Shown: positions 1 through 10,778 of the stretch, one piece after another
Layout: each line of letters starts with the position of its first letter
How positions within the stretch are numbered: the stretch's first letter is position 1
From: Artemisia argyi
Lineage: Eukaryota; Streptophyta; Magnoliopsida; Asterales; Asteraceae
Assembly (NCBI GenBank): GCA_030686995.1
Contig: CM060708.1
Coordinates: forward strand, 256,106,044-256,170,043
DNA length: 64,000 bases
Reading direction: 5' to 3'
The notes under the pieces: model-generated
Databases searched by the model: none
Told to the model about the DNA's origin: nothing
The model's input: only the letters and a program-made list of their open reading frames with translations
Made by a program: the position numbers and the translations under genes

Positions 1-2796
1 GTGCTTCGGAAGCATAAAAGTGCGATTGCTTGGCAAATATCCGACATTAAGGGAATCGACCCTCGATTTTGCACTCATAAGATTCTACTTGAAGATAATC
101 ACAAAGCTTCCGTCCAACAACAACGACGGGTTAATCCACAAATCCACGAAGTGATCAAAAAGGAAGTTATAAAACTCCTTGACGCTGGAATGATTTATCC
201 GATCTCGGATAGTTCATGGGTTAGCCCGATTCATTATGTGCCAAAGAAGGGCGGAATCACTGTTGTGAAAAATGATGATAATGAGCTTATACCGACTCGA
301 CTTGTGACCAGATGGAGAGTTTGTATCGATTACCGCAAGTTGAACGACGCAACCCGTAAAGACCATTTCCCGCTCCTTTTTATGGACCAAATGCTTGAAC
401 GATTAGCGGGAAATGAGTTATATTGTTTTCTAGATGGCTTTTCTAGGTACTTTCAAATTCCCATTGATCCCGAGGGTCAAGAAAAGACCACTTTTACTTG
501 CCCGTATGGAACTTTTGCCTATCGTAGAACGCCCTTTGGCTTATGTAACGCTCCAGGCATGTTTCAACGGTGTATGATGGCCATTTTCTCCGATATGATT
601 GAAAAAACCATGAAAGTGTTCATGGACGACTTCTTCGTCTATGGAAATTCTTTCGACTCTTGCCTCTCCCATTTAGAAAATATGCTAATTCGGTGTGAAA
701 ACACTAACTTAGTTCTGAATTGGGAGAAGTGCCACTTCATGGTTAAAGAGGGCATAGTCCTCGGCCATAAGATATCCAAATCTGGGATTGAGGTAGATCG
801 TGCCAAAGTTGATGTTATTGCTAAGCTACCTCATCCTACGACCGTCAAAGGAATCCAAAGTTTCCTTGGTCATGCTAGCTTTTACCGACATTTTATTCAA
901 GACTTCTCCAAAATAGCCCGGCCTCTGACCCACCTTTGAGAGAAAGATGCTTTGTTCAACTTCACAAACGAATGCATAGAAGCATTTAATTTCTTGAAGA
1001 AGAAGTTAACGGAGGCACCAATCTTAGTTGCCTTCGATTGGAGCTTACCATTTGAGCTAATGTGTGATGCAAGTGATTATGCCATTGGTGCAGTTCTGGG
1101 GCAACGTAAGAATAAATACTTTCAACCGATACACTATGCAAGTAAGACTCTGACCGAGGCCCAACATCATTACACAACCATCGAAAAGGAAATGTTAGCG
1201 GTTGTTTATGCTTTTGAGAAATTTAGGTCTTATTTGCTCCTTAAGAAATGCATAGTGTATACGGACCACTCAGCCCTAAAATACTTAATGGCAAAGCAAG
1301 ATGCTAAGCCACGCTTAATGCGGTGGGTTCTTTTGCTCCAAGAATTTAATGAGGAAATACGAGACAAAAAAGGAGCTGAGAACCTTGCTGCTGATCACCT
1401 TTCATGACTTGAGAACCCCCATCAAAGTGCTCTTGAGAACAAGGAAATTAACGATACCTTTCCTCTCGAGACACTTGGGAGTGTGACTAAGATTGACCAA
1501 AGTACCCCATGGTTAGCCGATTTTGCGAATTACCATGCGGGAAACTTCATTAGGAAAGGGATGTCGTCCCAACAAAAGAAGAAATTCTTTAAAGATGTCC
1601 AACATTATTTTTGGGACGACCCCTATTTGTTCAAAGTCTGTGTGGATCAAGTGATCCGGCGGTGTGTTCACGGTACGGAAGCTATTGAAATTCTTATGGC
1701 ATGCCATAGTGGACCCACGGGGGGACATCATGGTGCCAACTTCACCGCAAAGAAAGTGTTTGATTCCGGCTTCTAATGGCCGACGATATATCGGGATGCC
1801 CATGAATTGGTGAAGTCATGTGATTCTTGCCAACGTCAAGGGAAAATTTCTCAAAAAGATGAAATGCCACAAAATGATATTCAAGTTTGTGAAATTTTTT
1901 ACGTTTGGGGCATCGATTTCATGGGGCCATTCCCGTCATCTAGAGGAAATAAGTACATTCTCGCGGCCGTCGATTATTTTTCCAAATGGGTTGAAGCGAA
2001 GGCGCTCCCCACCGATGACGCCCGAGTGGTTGTTAAGTTCTTAAAAAGTCTCTTTGCCCGATTTGTTGCACCTCGAGCCATCATAAGTGATCGTGGGACC
2101 CATTTTTGTAATGACCAATTTGCCAAAGTAATGCTTAAATATGGTGTCACACATCGTCTTTCTACGACTTATCATCCACAAACGAGTGGTCAAGTGGAGG
2201 TGTCCAATCATGGCCTTAAAAGAATATTAGAAAGGACAGTAGGAGAGCACCGTGCCTCATGGGCCGACAAATTAGAAGATGCATTATGGGCTTTCCGGAC
2301 CGCTTACAAAACTCCCATAGGGTGTACTCCATATAAGCGGGTTTACGGGAAGGCTTGTCATTTGCCCCTAGAACTTGAGCACAAGGCCTACTAGGCCTTA
2401 AAACATGCTAACTTTGACTTAAAAACCGCGGGTGATTACAGAAAAGTTCAATTGAATGAGTTAGTTGAACTCCGTGATCAAGCTTACGAGAATTCTTTGA
2501 TTTATAAAGAGAAAACAAAAAGACTTCATGATGCCAAGATCAAAGACCGCGTTTTTAACGTTGGTGATCAAGTGCTACTTTTTAACTCTCGTTTAAAGAT
2601 TTTCTCGGGTAAGCTTAAAACCCGTTGGTCTGGACCATTCACAATAACCCAAGTATTCCCTTATGGTACCATTGAGTTAGCTAAACCCGATGGTCCCAAC
2701 TTTAAGGTGAATGGTCACCGTTTGAAACATTACTCTGGAGGGGACGTACCAACCATGGTAGTCCCGGATCTCCAGACATTCCCCAAGGACGATTGA
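1..2796 (+). pseudogene. Athila-like Ty3/gypsy pol (RT, RNase H, integrase), four in-frame stops
   Basis: This is the polymerase half of an LTR retrotransposon; gag and protease lie outside the window. Reverse transcriptase occupies about residues 60-280, with the catalytic motif FMDD (619-630) in place of the usual YxDD. RNase H follows ([10 protein letters not shown] near 1060). The integrase has a zinc finger (GGHHGANF, then CDSCQ) and a core with D in GIDFMG, D in IISDRG and E in GQVEVSN. No chromodomain is visible, which fits the Athila lineage. The reading frame is the same throughout, with stops at 937-939 (TGA), 1405-1407 (TGA), 1774-1776 (TAA) and 2392-2394 (TAG) and no frameshift. 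It is therefore a decayed copy inactivated by point changes only. The first codon is GTG simply because the window starts there. Confidence 0.9.
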
Positions 2797-4888
2797 ATTC
2801 GAGGATCGAGTCAAGCTATGTGACTCGGAAATCAAAAACAAAGCGCTTCGTGGGTGGCAACCCATGCTTATCCAATTTCATCTTCTTATTTTCTATTTTC
2901 TAACAAATAACGTGAGGAGGGGGTGCCTCTTCTACTCTTGTGTTCCGTGGTTGTTTGTGATGTTTCTTTAGGATTGTCCGCGATTTATGATGACTCTCGT
3001 GCTCGTTATCTTCTCTCCACTCGAGTTTCATTCATCGGTGCTATTGGAAATCCTATATACGTAAATCTTATCGACTAACGTTTTCTTTGGCATAATTAAT
3101 AAACAACCCTAGAATTTTGTTAGGATTGCCTTAACCCACAAAACAATGAGGACAATGTTTCATTCTAGGCTGGGGGAGGGTGAATCTTCGATTCGATTTT
3201 GACCTTGCATTTTTCACAATGTCGTGCACTCTGGCAACTTCGTTTTTCCACCAAAAATTAAAAAAATTGAAAATTTCAAAAATTTTGAAGAAAAATCAAT
3301 GAAAAAGTCATGAAAAAGCACAAAAAAAAAATGTGAAAAGTTGAAAAAGTTGTGCAAAAATATAATAAAGTTTGAATAAGTGTTTTGACACCTTGTTGAC
3401 TTTCTTGCTGGCGAGAGTAGGAATAAATATTTTGACTTGACCGGGCGTGTTGAGCCCTAGCTTGTTCCCTTAACCAATGATAATCACATAAGCTTGTGCT
3501 AGTCTTGTACACAAGGAGCTATAAAATGCGAATTCTTTCTTAAGAATCTGCAAGTTCCCGTACTTGACTTTATACATGCGCAGCTTAAAAGCTTTCGCTA
3601 GTCTTTTACATCAGGAGCTAGAAAACGCGAATTCTTCTTCTAGAGTTTGCAAGTTTCCGTAACTGACTTTATATATGTGTAGCTGATTATCGGCTAAGTA
3701 TTCATTAGTTTCATTATTTGGAATCTTAAATTGCGAAGAGCGAGAAATGATAGAGTTTATTTAGAAGTTAGATGCTAAACGTGGAGTAGTGGTTCACTTT
3801 AGAGCTCATGAGAGGTATGTGTGGCTTTTTACTCCCATCAAATACGTCTATATAATAGATGTTCTAGGTTAATTAGTGGTATTTAGGTTTGAATAATATT
3901 TAGTTCTTTATTTTCTTAAGAGAATTTTTGCTTTAAAAGTTGGGTACATATCAAGGAACATCAAAAATAAGAGCAAAAAGTGAAAAATCAAAAGTCAAAA
4001 GTTGATTATCTATGTGGTTTTGGAGGTACCCGATAAGCTTCCATTGATGTTGAGAAAAGTCAAGAAAGAAAAAAAAATGAATAGTACGAAAAATATGAGA
4101 AAAGTGAAAAAAGTGAAAAATGAAAAAGTGAAAGTTGAAAGTTATGATGAATAAGAGTTTGAATGTAAAATAAGTTGTTGGCGCGTGAGGTGCATGTGTG
4201 TAATTCTGAATTGGGCACATGAGGTGCACGCGTAGTACTCCGCAACTTATATTTTATGATATTGTATGTACCAAAATTCCTTGATGTGGACCGAATTTCT
4301 ATTGCAGTGGTTCTTAAGAGAAAATGGATAACTACTTATCGTTTAAACTTAGGTGTCACTATCGGACTAAAAAAATAGTGAAACGAGAAAATATGAAGCA
4401 ATTCATTTCTCAACAAAAATAAAATATTGAGATACAAAAACTTAGGACATGGGAGTAAGGAGTTTCCACAAGTAACTATTATGAGTAGTGTTAGCATCTA
4501 ATTTGTAGATAAGCTGTGATCTCATTTGTACGCTTAGTTTGGGGACTCGTGAAAAATCAAGGATGACGATTTTTATCCGTATGATCACTTCTTAAATAGA
4601 AGTGTTTCTACTCGTTGACCCTAATAATTATTGCAGAATAATGAAAGTCGGCAAAAAACCGTCAAAAGTATGAAGTATGAAAAATCCAACAATTAAAGTG
4701 AAAGTGGAATAAAGGAAAAAAAAATTTGGAAAACGGAGCGTTTGCGGGAACAAATGATTTTATTACTTCTTTCGAACCTCTTTGCTACTTTACAAAGTTA
4801 GTAGGAAGAGTTGTGAAATTATTTATCCCAAAAGCGTGAATTGATCACATTGCGTGAGGACACGACAATACCTTAGTCTGGGGGATTT
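2797..4888 (+). other. Untranslated spacer between Athila pol and 3' LTR
   Basis: This 2.1-kb stretch has no credible coding frame; its short ORFs are low-complexity. It holds two G-rich tracts that resemble polypurine tracts (TGGGGGAGGG at 3171-3180 and CTGGGGGA ending at 4885) and a 95-bp tandem duplication (3491-3684). Athila elements sometimes carry an envelope-like ORF here; none is preserved. Confidence 0.6.
3491..3684. repeat. Two-copy tandem repeat, unit about 95 bp
   Basis: Unit 1 (3491-3586) and unit 2 (3590-3684) share GCTAGTCTT, AGGAGCTA, GCGAATTCTT, TGCAAGTT and TGACTTTATA in the same order, with about 80 percent identity by eye. It lies in the untranslated part of the Athila element. 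Confidence 0.75.
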
Positions 4889-4890
4889 TG
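4879..4890 (+). promoter_or_regulatory. Candidate polypurine tract and start of the Athila 3' LTR
   Basis: A G-run (CTGGGGGA) is followed by TTTTGG, so that a TG dinucleotide, as required for an LTR start, falls at 4889-4890. The next bases form an inverted pair (GGTATATG ... CACATACC, 4890-4911). The position is plausible but not verified against a second LTR. Confidence 0.4.
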
Positions 4891-7800
4891 GTATATGTTA
4901 ATTCACATACCTTTTCGTGGCTAAATACCGACCCAAATAGACTAATTTTGCTAACAAAATGCCAAAGAATGTGTATTTTTATGTTTGTGAACATGCAGGT
5001 ACGGACTAATCACAAAAAGACAAAAAGTCAAGCAAAAACCGGAAAAACAGGCACGAGAGTTGGAAAAGGTCAGAAAGTAAAAGTTTGGGATCTAAAAGTC
5101 AATAAGTCCTTGGAAGCTATTTTTGCAAAAGTGGCATTTTCAGCCCTTGAAGTTTCAGTAAACTACACAATTAGTCCTTAGTTATCAAATCTGAAATTGA
5201 AGCCTAGTCCATGTATTAAATCCAAATGTAAACTTAAAACAAAAAATCCCAAAGTCCAATTATAAACCACAAAGCCCATCCTTTGAAACTAATACCCGGC
5301 CCATCTCACTACATGGTCAACACCATTCCCACGGGTCTAAGCTGATATTCAGGTCAAATGGTCAATGACTAATAAAATAAAACAAACGAACCATTTCCCC
5401 CAATTCCCTCCAATACCCAGAACCCCCAGTTATCCTAAGAACCCTAGCTCATCACTTATGCCAAATTGGCTCACACCATTTAAATTAACCATGAAATAAC
5501 TAGTCATTTGGGTGTCTATAAGGTCTCACGTGACAGGGCACATGTCAGAGAGATTGTATGAGCTATGAAGGACACTTGGCTGCTAATGATTGGAAGAGAC
5601 ACGTCATATTACTCATTGGATTCCGCTTCTAGATACTCTGACAAGGACAGATAATGATGCACACGAATGGGACAGATGGAAGCTTATCATTGGTCAGGCC
5701 ACGTCTCATCCAATCATCCAAGGGCAGTGAATGTTTTGAAGAAGCACAATTTGATCAGAAGGCTGAGAGATGCTGAGAAGAAGCACAATGAGTTGTGGAT
5801 TGCCAGCTTGGCATTTGAGACCCAACCCCTTCACTCTTCCAATAAATACTACTCATTTCTAGCATTAGAGTGTGTAGATTTTAGTGTAAGGTTACTCTGT
5901 CGAAATTTGTACTCAGCTTATTAGTTTTATTAATTTCAATTTGTAATTCAGTTTTAGTTCTAATAAAAATTCTCCTTATTGTTCATTCAAAATACTTTAC
6001 TGTTTTATTGTTATTTCAAAATTAGTGTTGCTAATTAGTTTCTTCAGTTTTCAAATCTGTTTTCATAAGTTTTCAAAAGCTTTATCAATTCATAGTTCAA
6101 TTTTTACTTTATCATAAGATTTCTAAGAAAATATAGAAAATTCATAAAAATCAAAAAAATAATAAAAAAAATATAAAATTGTTTCAAATTAGCTTTTATA
6201 GTTTTTAAATAAGCTGCACTAGTTTATACTCAGTTTAGATAAGCTTTCTAGCTTTATTTAAGCTGTGTTCATTTCATTTTATCAAAAAGAGAATTGGTCA
6301 ACTGAAGTCAAAGGATTCAGATTCCTGTGTTAGCTGTGGTGTATGTTGGATAGATTGGACAGATTGGGAAGGTCCTGCCTATCCTAGAGATAGGCAAGCT
6401 CAGTGAGTCGCCCTCTGTTCATGCTGAGGGGGAGTGATTTGGTAAAAACTTCTGATTCAAGTTTATGTTCATGACAACTGTTTGACTCAGTGTAGTGATT
6501 GTAGTGTCTGTTTCATTGATTTTAATTGTTGTGATTTTAGTTGTAGTTATTGTTTTAAGCTTGATTGATCTATTGTTCATCTGTTTGCTTTGATCTGTGT
6601 TAATATAGCTTCTTTGATCATCTGTCTTAGTAAGGATTTGAGTTGTTGTTGAGTTGATTGGCTTAGTAGCTAAATGTTGATTGTGTAACTGTTGTTAGTG
6701 ATTTTGTTGTGTAATTGTTTGAAGAGGTGGATCTGTGTGATTATATCATAGAATAGTAGCATCTCAGTCACTCTATTAGGAGTGTTTGGATTTGATCATT
6801 ACTGAGTGATTTGGAATTTGATTGCTTGAAATCTGTCTCATATAGATTCAATTAGTTTATAATTGAGGGAAAAAGCATCAATATATTAGATAAGCTCAAA
6901 TATAGTCAAGATTAGAATAATCATTTCAACAGTTAAATTTAGGTAATAATAGATAGTGTAATTTAGCTAATAGTTGTAATTCACTTAGAGATAGCTTAAA
7001 ATAGATTTATAATAGCTTATTACATCTTGTTAGTTGTTGAATTCAGCTGTTTAAACTTATATTGGTCAAAGTTGTTTTGGAATCAAAAAGTCATAGAAAA
7101 TATTGGCATTCAGTTTGTGGTCAATTCTTTAAGTGCATGTCTAGATTTCATAATTGAGCTAAATAACTAGTGGATTGCAGATTTCAGTAGCTTAGCAGTC
7201 AGATAATAAATTTTAAAAAGGAAAAGTTAGATTAGATCTTATTTGCTTATTGGAATTTAGCTTTAAAATTGCTAGTCTGAGCTTGAATGTCCCCTCAGTA
7301 CTAGTCAGATTTCTATGTGTCATTTTGGGTAGACAATTGGATTAGAATTGCTTTCTCTTGGTTGAATTGAGATTTCAGTTGGATAATCTATCTTTTGCCC
7401 CCATTTTATTGAACTTTGAAGCTTTTTGGAAGTGCTTATAGCACCTGTGAAAAAGCTTAGTTGAAGCATGGTACTATTTGAGTTTTAGGCCTGCAGTTTT
7501 TCATTTGTGCTTGAATCAGTTTGTGGTGATCGTTTTTGAGCATAAATTGATAGTAGAACTAATTCTGTGCATCTTGTTTGGCTTCTGGAACAATTGGAAT
7601 TAGAATTGCTTATTGTGTTAGCTTATTGCATAAGTTTGATCAACTGTTTGGTTGATTTCTTGGATTCTGTGCTTGTATTGATCTGATCTTAGCATATTTG
7701 AGTTCATTTAAGCATCTTAAGTCAGAATAATAAGTTTCAAAGAGTTTTGTTCACAAGTGCTTATAAATAAGCACTTGTGAATAAGCAGTTGAGCTAAATA

Positions 7801-8457
7801 AGCACTAAATTAGCTTATTTTCATTCCAAAATTTTTCTCTAAGTTCTTTTTAATATTTTTGATTTTCTGGAATTTTTCCAGAATTTTTCAAGTAGTTTTA
7901 GTATTTTTCTTAATTTTCTCTTGATTTTATTCATTTTTAAATAGTTTTAAATAAGCAAAAACCCATAAAAATTCAGAAAAAGCTGTGAAAAATACAAAAA
8001 TAATTTTAGAATTTCTTTTATAATATTTAGATTTTTCATATTTTAATTTTCATTTTTCCACTTTATTTTTCTATTTTCTAACATTTTTAATTCATTTAAA
8101 ATTACAAAAATCAAAATAAATTCATAGAAAATAATAAAAAAGTCAAAAAAATATTTTTCTTTTTCTGGAAATTCATTTTAATAGTTTAAGATTTTTAGAA
8201 AATAATTTCAAGTTTGTAGAATCAATTTTCGTTAAAAGTTACGTTTTAATAAACGCGTTTGCATTTCCGTTTTTACGTTTTCAATTTTTGTGCATAACTA
8301 GCTTGTAATCTTTGCATAATTCATCTTTGTTTGTGAATAATTGAATTACTTGATTGCTATTTTCTCTTTTACACTTCTCAATTCACGATTTTCACGAATC
8401 AATATTCTTGATACCATTCACCTTCACTTGGATACGACTCGGGTGATCCGTATTTCA
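4889..8457 (+). repeat. Putative long 3' LTR of the Athila-like element
   Basis: No gene is visible. A TATA-like AATAAATACT (5841-5850) followed by ATTAGAGTGTG and a downstream AATAAAAATT (about 5961) looks like an LTR promoter and polyadenylation region. The stretch 6100-8400 is T-rich noncoding DNA. The last bases before 8458 (GACTCGGGTGATCCG, then TTTCA) resemble the end of the LTR. An LTR of about 3.5 kb is long, and the true LTR may be shorter. Confidence 0.35.
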
Positions 8458-10246
8458 CGTGGATCATTTCGATAAAATACTACTATACTATAATAAGTTG
8501 ATTTTCACACAATCACACAGCAACCGGATCCACATCCAGTCCTCCCAACACCATCTTCCGCGGTTTCCGGCATGGAGGGTATACTATCCTTCTCTCCCAG
8601 ACCTTCCTTTTATTTTATTTTTTTTCCGTTCTGGTGATTATCCGAATAAAGAAATCACCGGCTGACAACTTTAAACCTGATCCAAAGTAACAACTTTTGG
8701 ATTATTTTATGCCTTTTACAGTGCTACGTGAGGCGATGTACAGGGAAGTGTACAAGATACATTTTTTTCCCTTTTTCTTTATGTAGGATTAGGTTAGGTA
8801 GATCAGATTTAGGTTTTGTAAATTACCTTTTAGGTTTGAAGTATTTTCCATATTAAATTATTAATGTTAAATTTCTCATGGTAATGTTTATATTTGTGTG
8901 TGCAAAATAGCGTTTCTGCTGTATGTTCGATCACGCTATGTATTTTTGGGGGGATAAATTAGCGTTTATGTTTTATGATTTATGATATCGGGTTTGCTAT
9001 TTTTAGTAATTAATTTTACTTTTCTGTTGTAAAATTCGGGTGTTTATGTTGTACTAATGCTTCATGTTTTGATAACAGTTTCTTAGGCCATTGACTTTTC
9101 AACAAAAGCATGATAAGAATTGAAATTTCGAAAAAATTCTTTTGGATTCAAATGATTCGAGGTGCTTAATGGCCTAATGTATCTAAACATTTGAGTCACA
9201 AGTTTGGCGTAATTTCCAGGCCTTTTTGGTAAGTACAATATCTATCGTTTCCATTGTTATATTTTTTGTATGTTATGCAGCTCTAGACTTAACGTGATTA
9301 GTGTAGTTAATCACAGATAAGTTTTATACACTACTTCTATCTTTCTTTGCAAAACTCTAATAATGGGTCAAATGGATTTGGCAAAACCCAAGTAAAATAT
9401 AGGTACATGTTCAAGCTGATTGGATTGACTTTTGAGTCATTCCTTTTACCCAATTTACTTCTGAAAATATCGACTGTGGTCAACTGTCATCTCTAATTGT
9501 GTTGACAATTTTTTTTTTTTTTCAGTTTCACAGCTATCTTAACTACCAAATTATTGGAGTTAGCATGGATCTAACAAAATACGAGACTCCAGTAAAAAAA
9601 GGTACATTATTCAAACTATTACTTCAAAAAAACACAGAGTATATTACTTGCTAGATGCAAGAATTAAGGATTGATAGACAGTGCCATTATCTGATTATTC
9701 TACTTGATTTTCTTTTTAGATTATATTAGTCTTGGTTGAGGATTGACACCTGGTTGCTGTTTCATCTCAACGTATTGCTGATAAGTGCATATTGTAAAGC
9801 CACTGGTATAAGTTTCTAATCTATTATAAATGCTTTAGTTCCTTTTTATTGAATAGTTTGTTTTGGATCACATGATGGAGAGTAGTATGTTTGATGATCG
9901 TGTGTTTTTATATATGGCATCCGGTTCAGTAACTGCACTTACATAGCTTCAATGGCGTTTATAAAATCAATAAATTATGGTGTTTGCTCTATGTCGTGCC
10001 ATTACCAACGTTTACATAAAGCTTGACAAGTAATAATGTCTTCCTGTTAGCACTACCAAAAAAATATTGCCATGTAACAGAGTCACGATTGATTCTTAAG
10101 AAATCTTTTTAAACTATACTTGCACTTACTTGCAGGGCTTTACTATAACTGATGGTGCATTTAAGACTTCAAAATAGTTTTTTTTTTTTCTTACATAATA
10201 ATTCTGCTTTAGTTAAAATGATTTTGGTGATTTACTTGAAGGTACA
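8458..10246. other. Noncoding DNA left of the Tat gypsy insertion
   Basis: There is no convincing gene. The ORF at 8459-8665 is short and has no recognisable domain. The sequence continues, across the inserted retrotransposon, at 20510. It contains poly-T tracts (about 9509-9523 and 10178-10190). Confidence 0.6.
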
Positions 10247-10251
10247 CATAC
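10247..10251. repeat. Left target-site duplication CATAC
   Basis: CATAC immediately precedes the TG of the 5' LTR and is repeated exactly after the 3' LTR at 20505-20509. Five bases is the usual length for Ty3/gypsy integrases. Confidence 0.95.
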
Positions 10252-10742
10252 TGATGACGTATAGCCTATATTTGGGCCGCAAGCCCAAATGATAGACATT
10301 ACTTACACCTAAGCCCATCACGAATGGGCTACCATGACAATGGTATGGGCCCTAGTATCAACGCTTTGGCCTCATGAAGCCCAAAGGCCCAATCTAACCC
10401 ACCGGGTACACGATAAGGATTATCTATTCAAGGAATAGATATCCTTACCTTGGATAAGCACTATGCGTGCGAAGAGTAAGGAGCAAGAAACACGGTTTCT
10501 TAGCCCCTATATATAGAATCATACGATTCTCATTCAAAGGTACGATATGCAACCCTAACTCTTTAAGAGAACCTCAAATCGATTACTTACTCTCACGCCG
10601 GAGTCTAATCGGGGGAGACAATCCCTCGATAAGCCTAACGGTGTTGTTTATTTTCTTAGTGCGCAGGTAACGAAGTGCTAAGAAACGAATTGATATAAGA
10701 GCAAAGCCCAATAACAAGGTAAGCCCAACTTTTGTATCAACA
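10252..10742 (+). repeat. 5' LTR of the Tat gypsy element (491 bp)
   Basis: It begins TGATGACGTATAGCC and ends TTTGTATCAACA (TG...CA). It differs from the 3' LTR at four positions. A TATA box, CTATATATAG, lies at 10507-10516, so transcription should start near 10540. The small ORF inside the LTR (10467-10670) recurs identically in the 3' LTR and is not a gene. Confidence 0.95.
10507..10516 (+). promoter_or_regulatory. TATA box of the 5' LTR
   Basis: CTATATATAG sits about 235 bp before the LTR end and is unchanged in the 3' LTR (about 20269-20278). It is the only strong TATA match in the LTR. Confidence 0.7.
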
Positions 10743-10744
10743 AG

Positions 10745-10761
10745 TGGCGCCATCCGTGGGA
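10745..10761 (+). promoter_or_regulatory. Primer binding site
   Basis: TGGCGCCATCCGTGGGA begins two bases after the 5' LTR. It starts with the TGG that pairs with the CCA end of a tRNA. The pattern TGGCGCC...GTGGGA is typical of Tat and Ogre elements, whose primer is usually given as an arginine tRNA; the exact tRNA was not checked. Confidence 0.85.
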
Positions 10762-10778
10762 CCCTACAACGAACTAGA

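Larger units (their letters stand above)
1..8457 (+). mobile_element. Left-truncated Athila-like LTR retrotransposon, probable extent
   Basis: Pol (1-2796) is followed by about 2.1 kb without a convincing ORF, a polypurine tract (4879-4885) and a long AT-rich stretch read here as the 3' LTR. Athila elements are known for a long region between pol and the 3' LTR. The right boundary (CA at 8456-8457) is inferred, because the 5' LTR needed for comparison is outside the window. Confidence 0.5.

Noticed and set aside
10467..10670. 67-aa ORF, identical to one at 20229-20432
   Set aside because: It lies wholly inside the LTR and is identical only because the LTRs are nearly identical.
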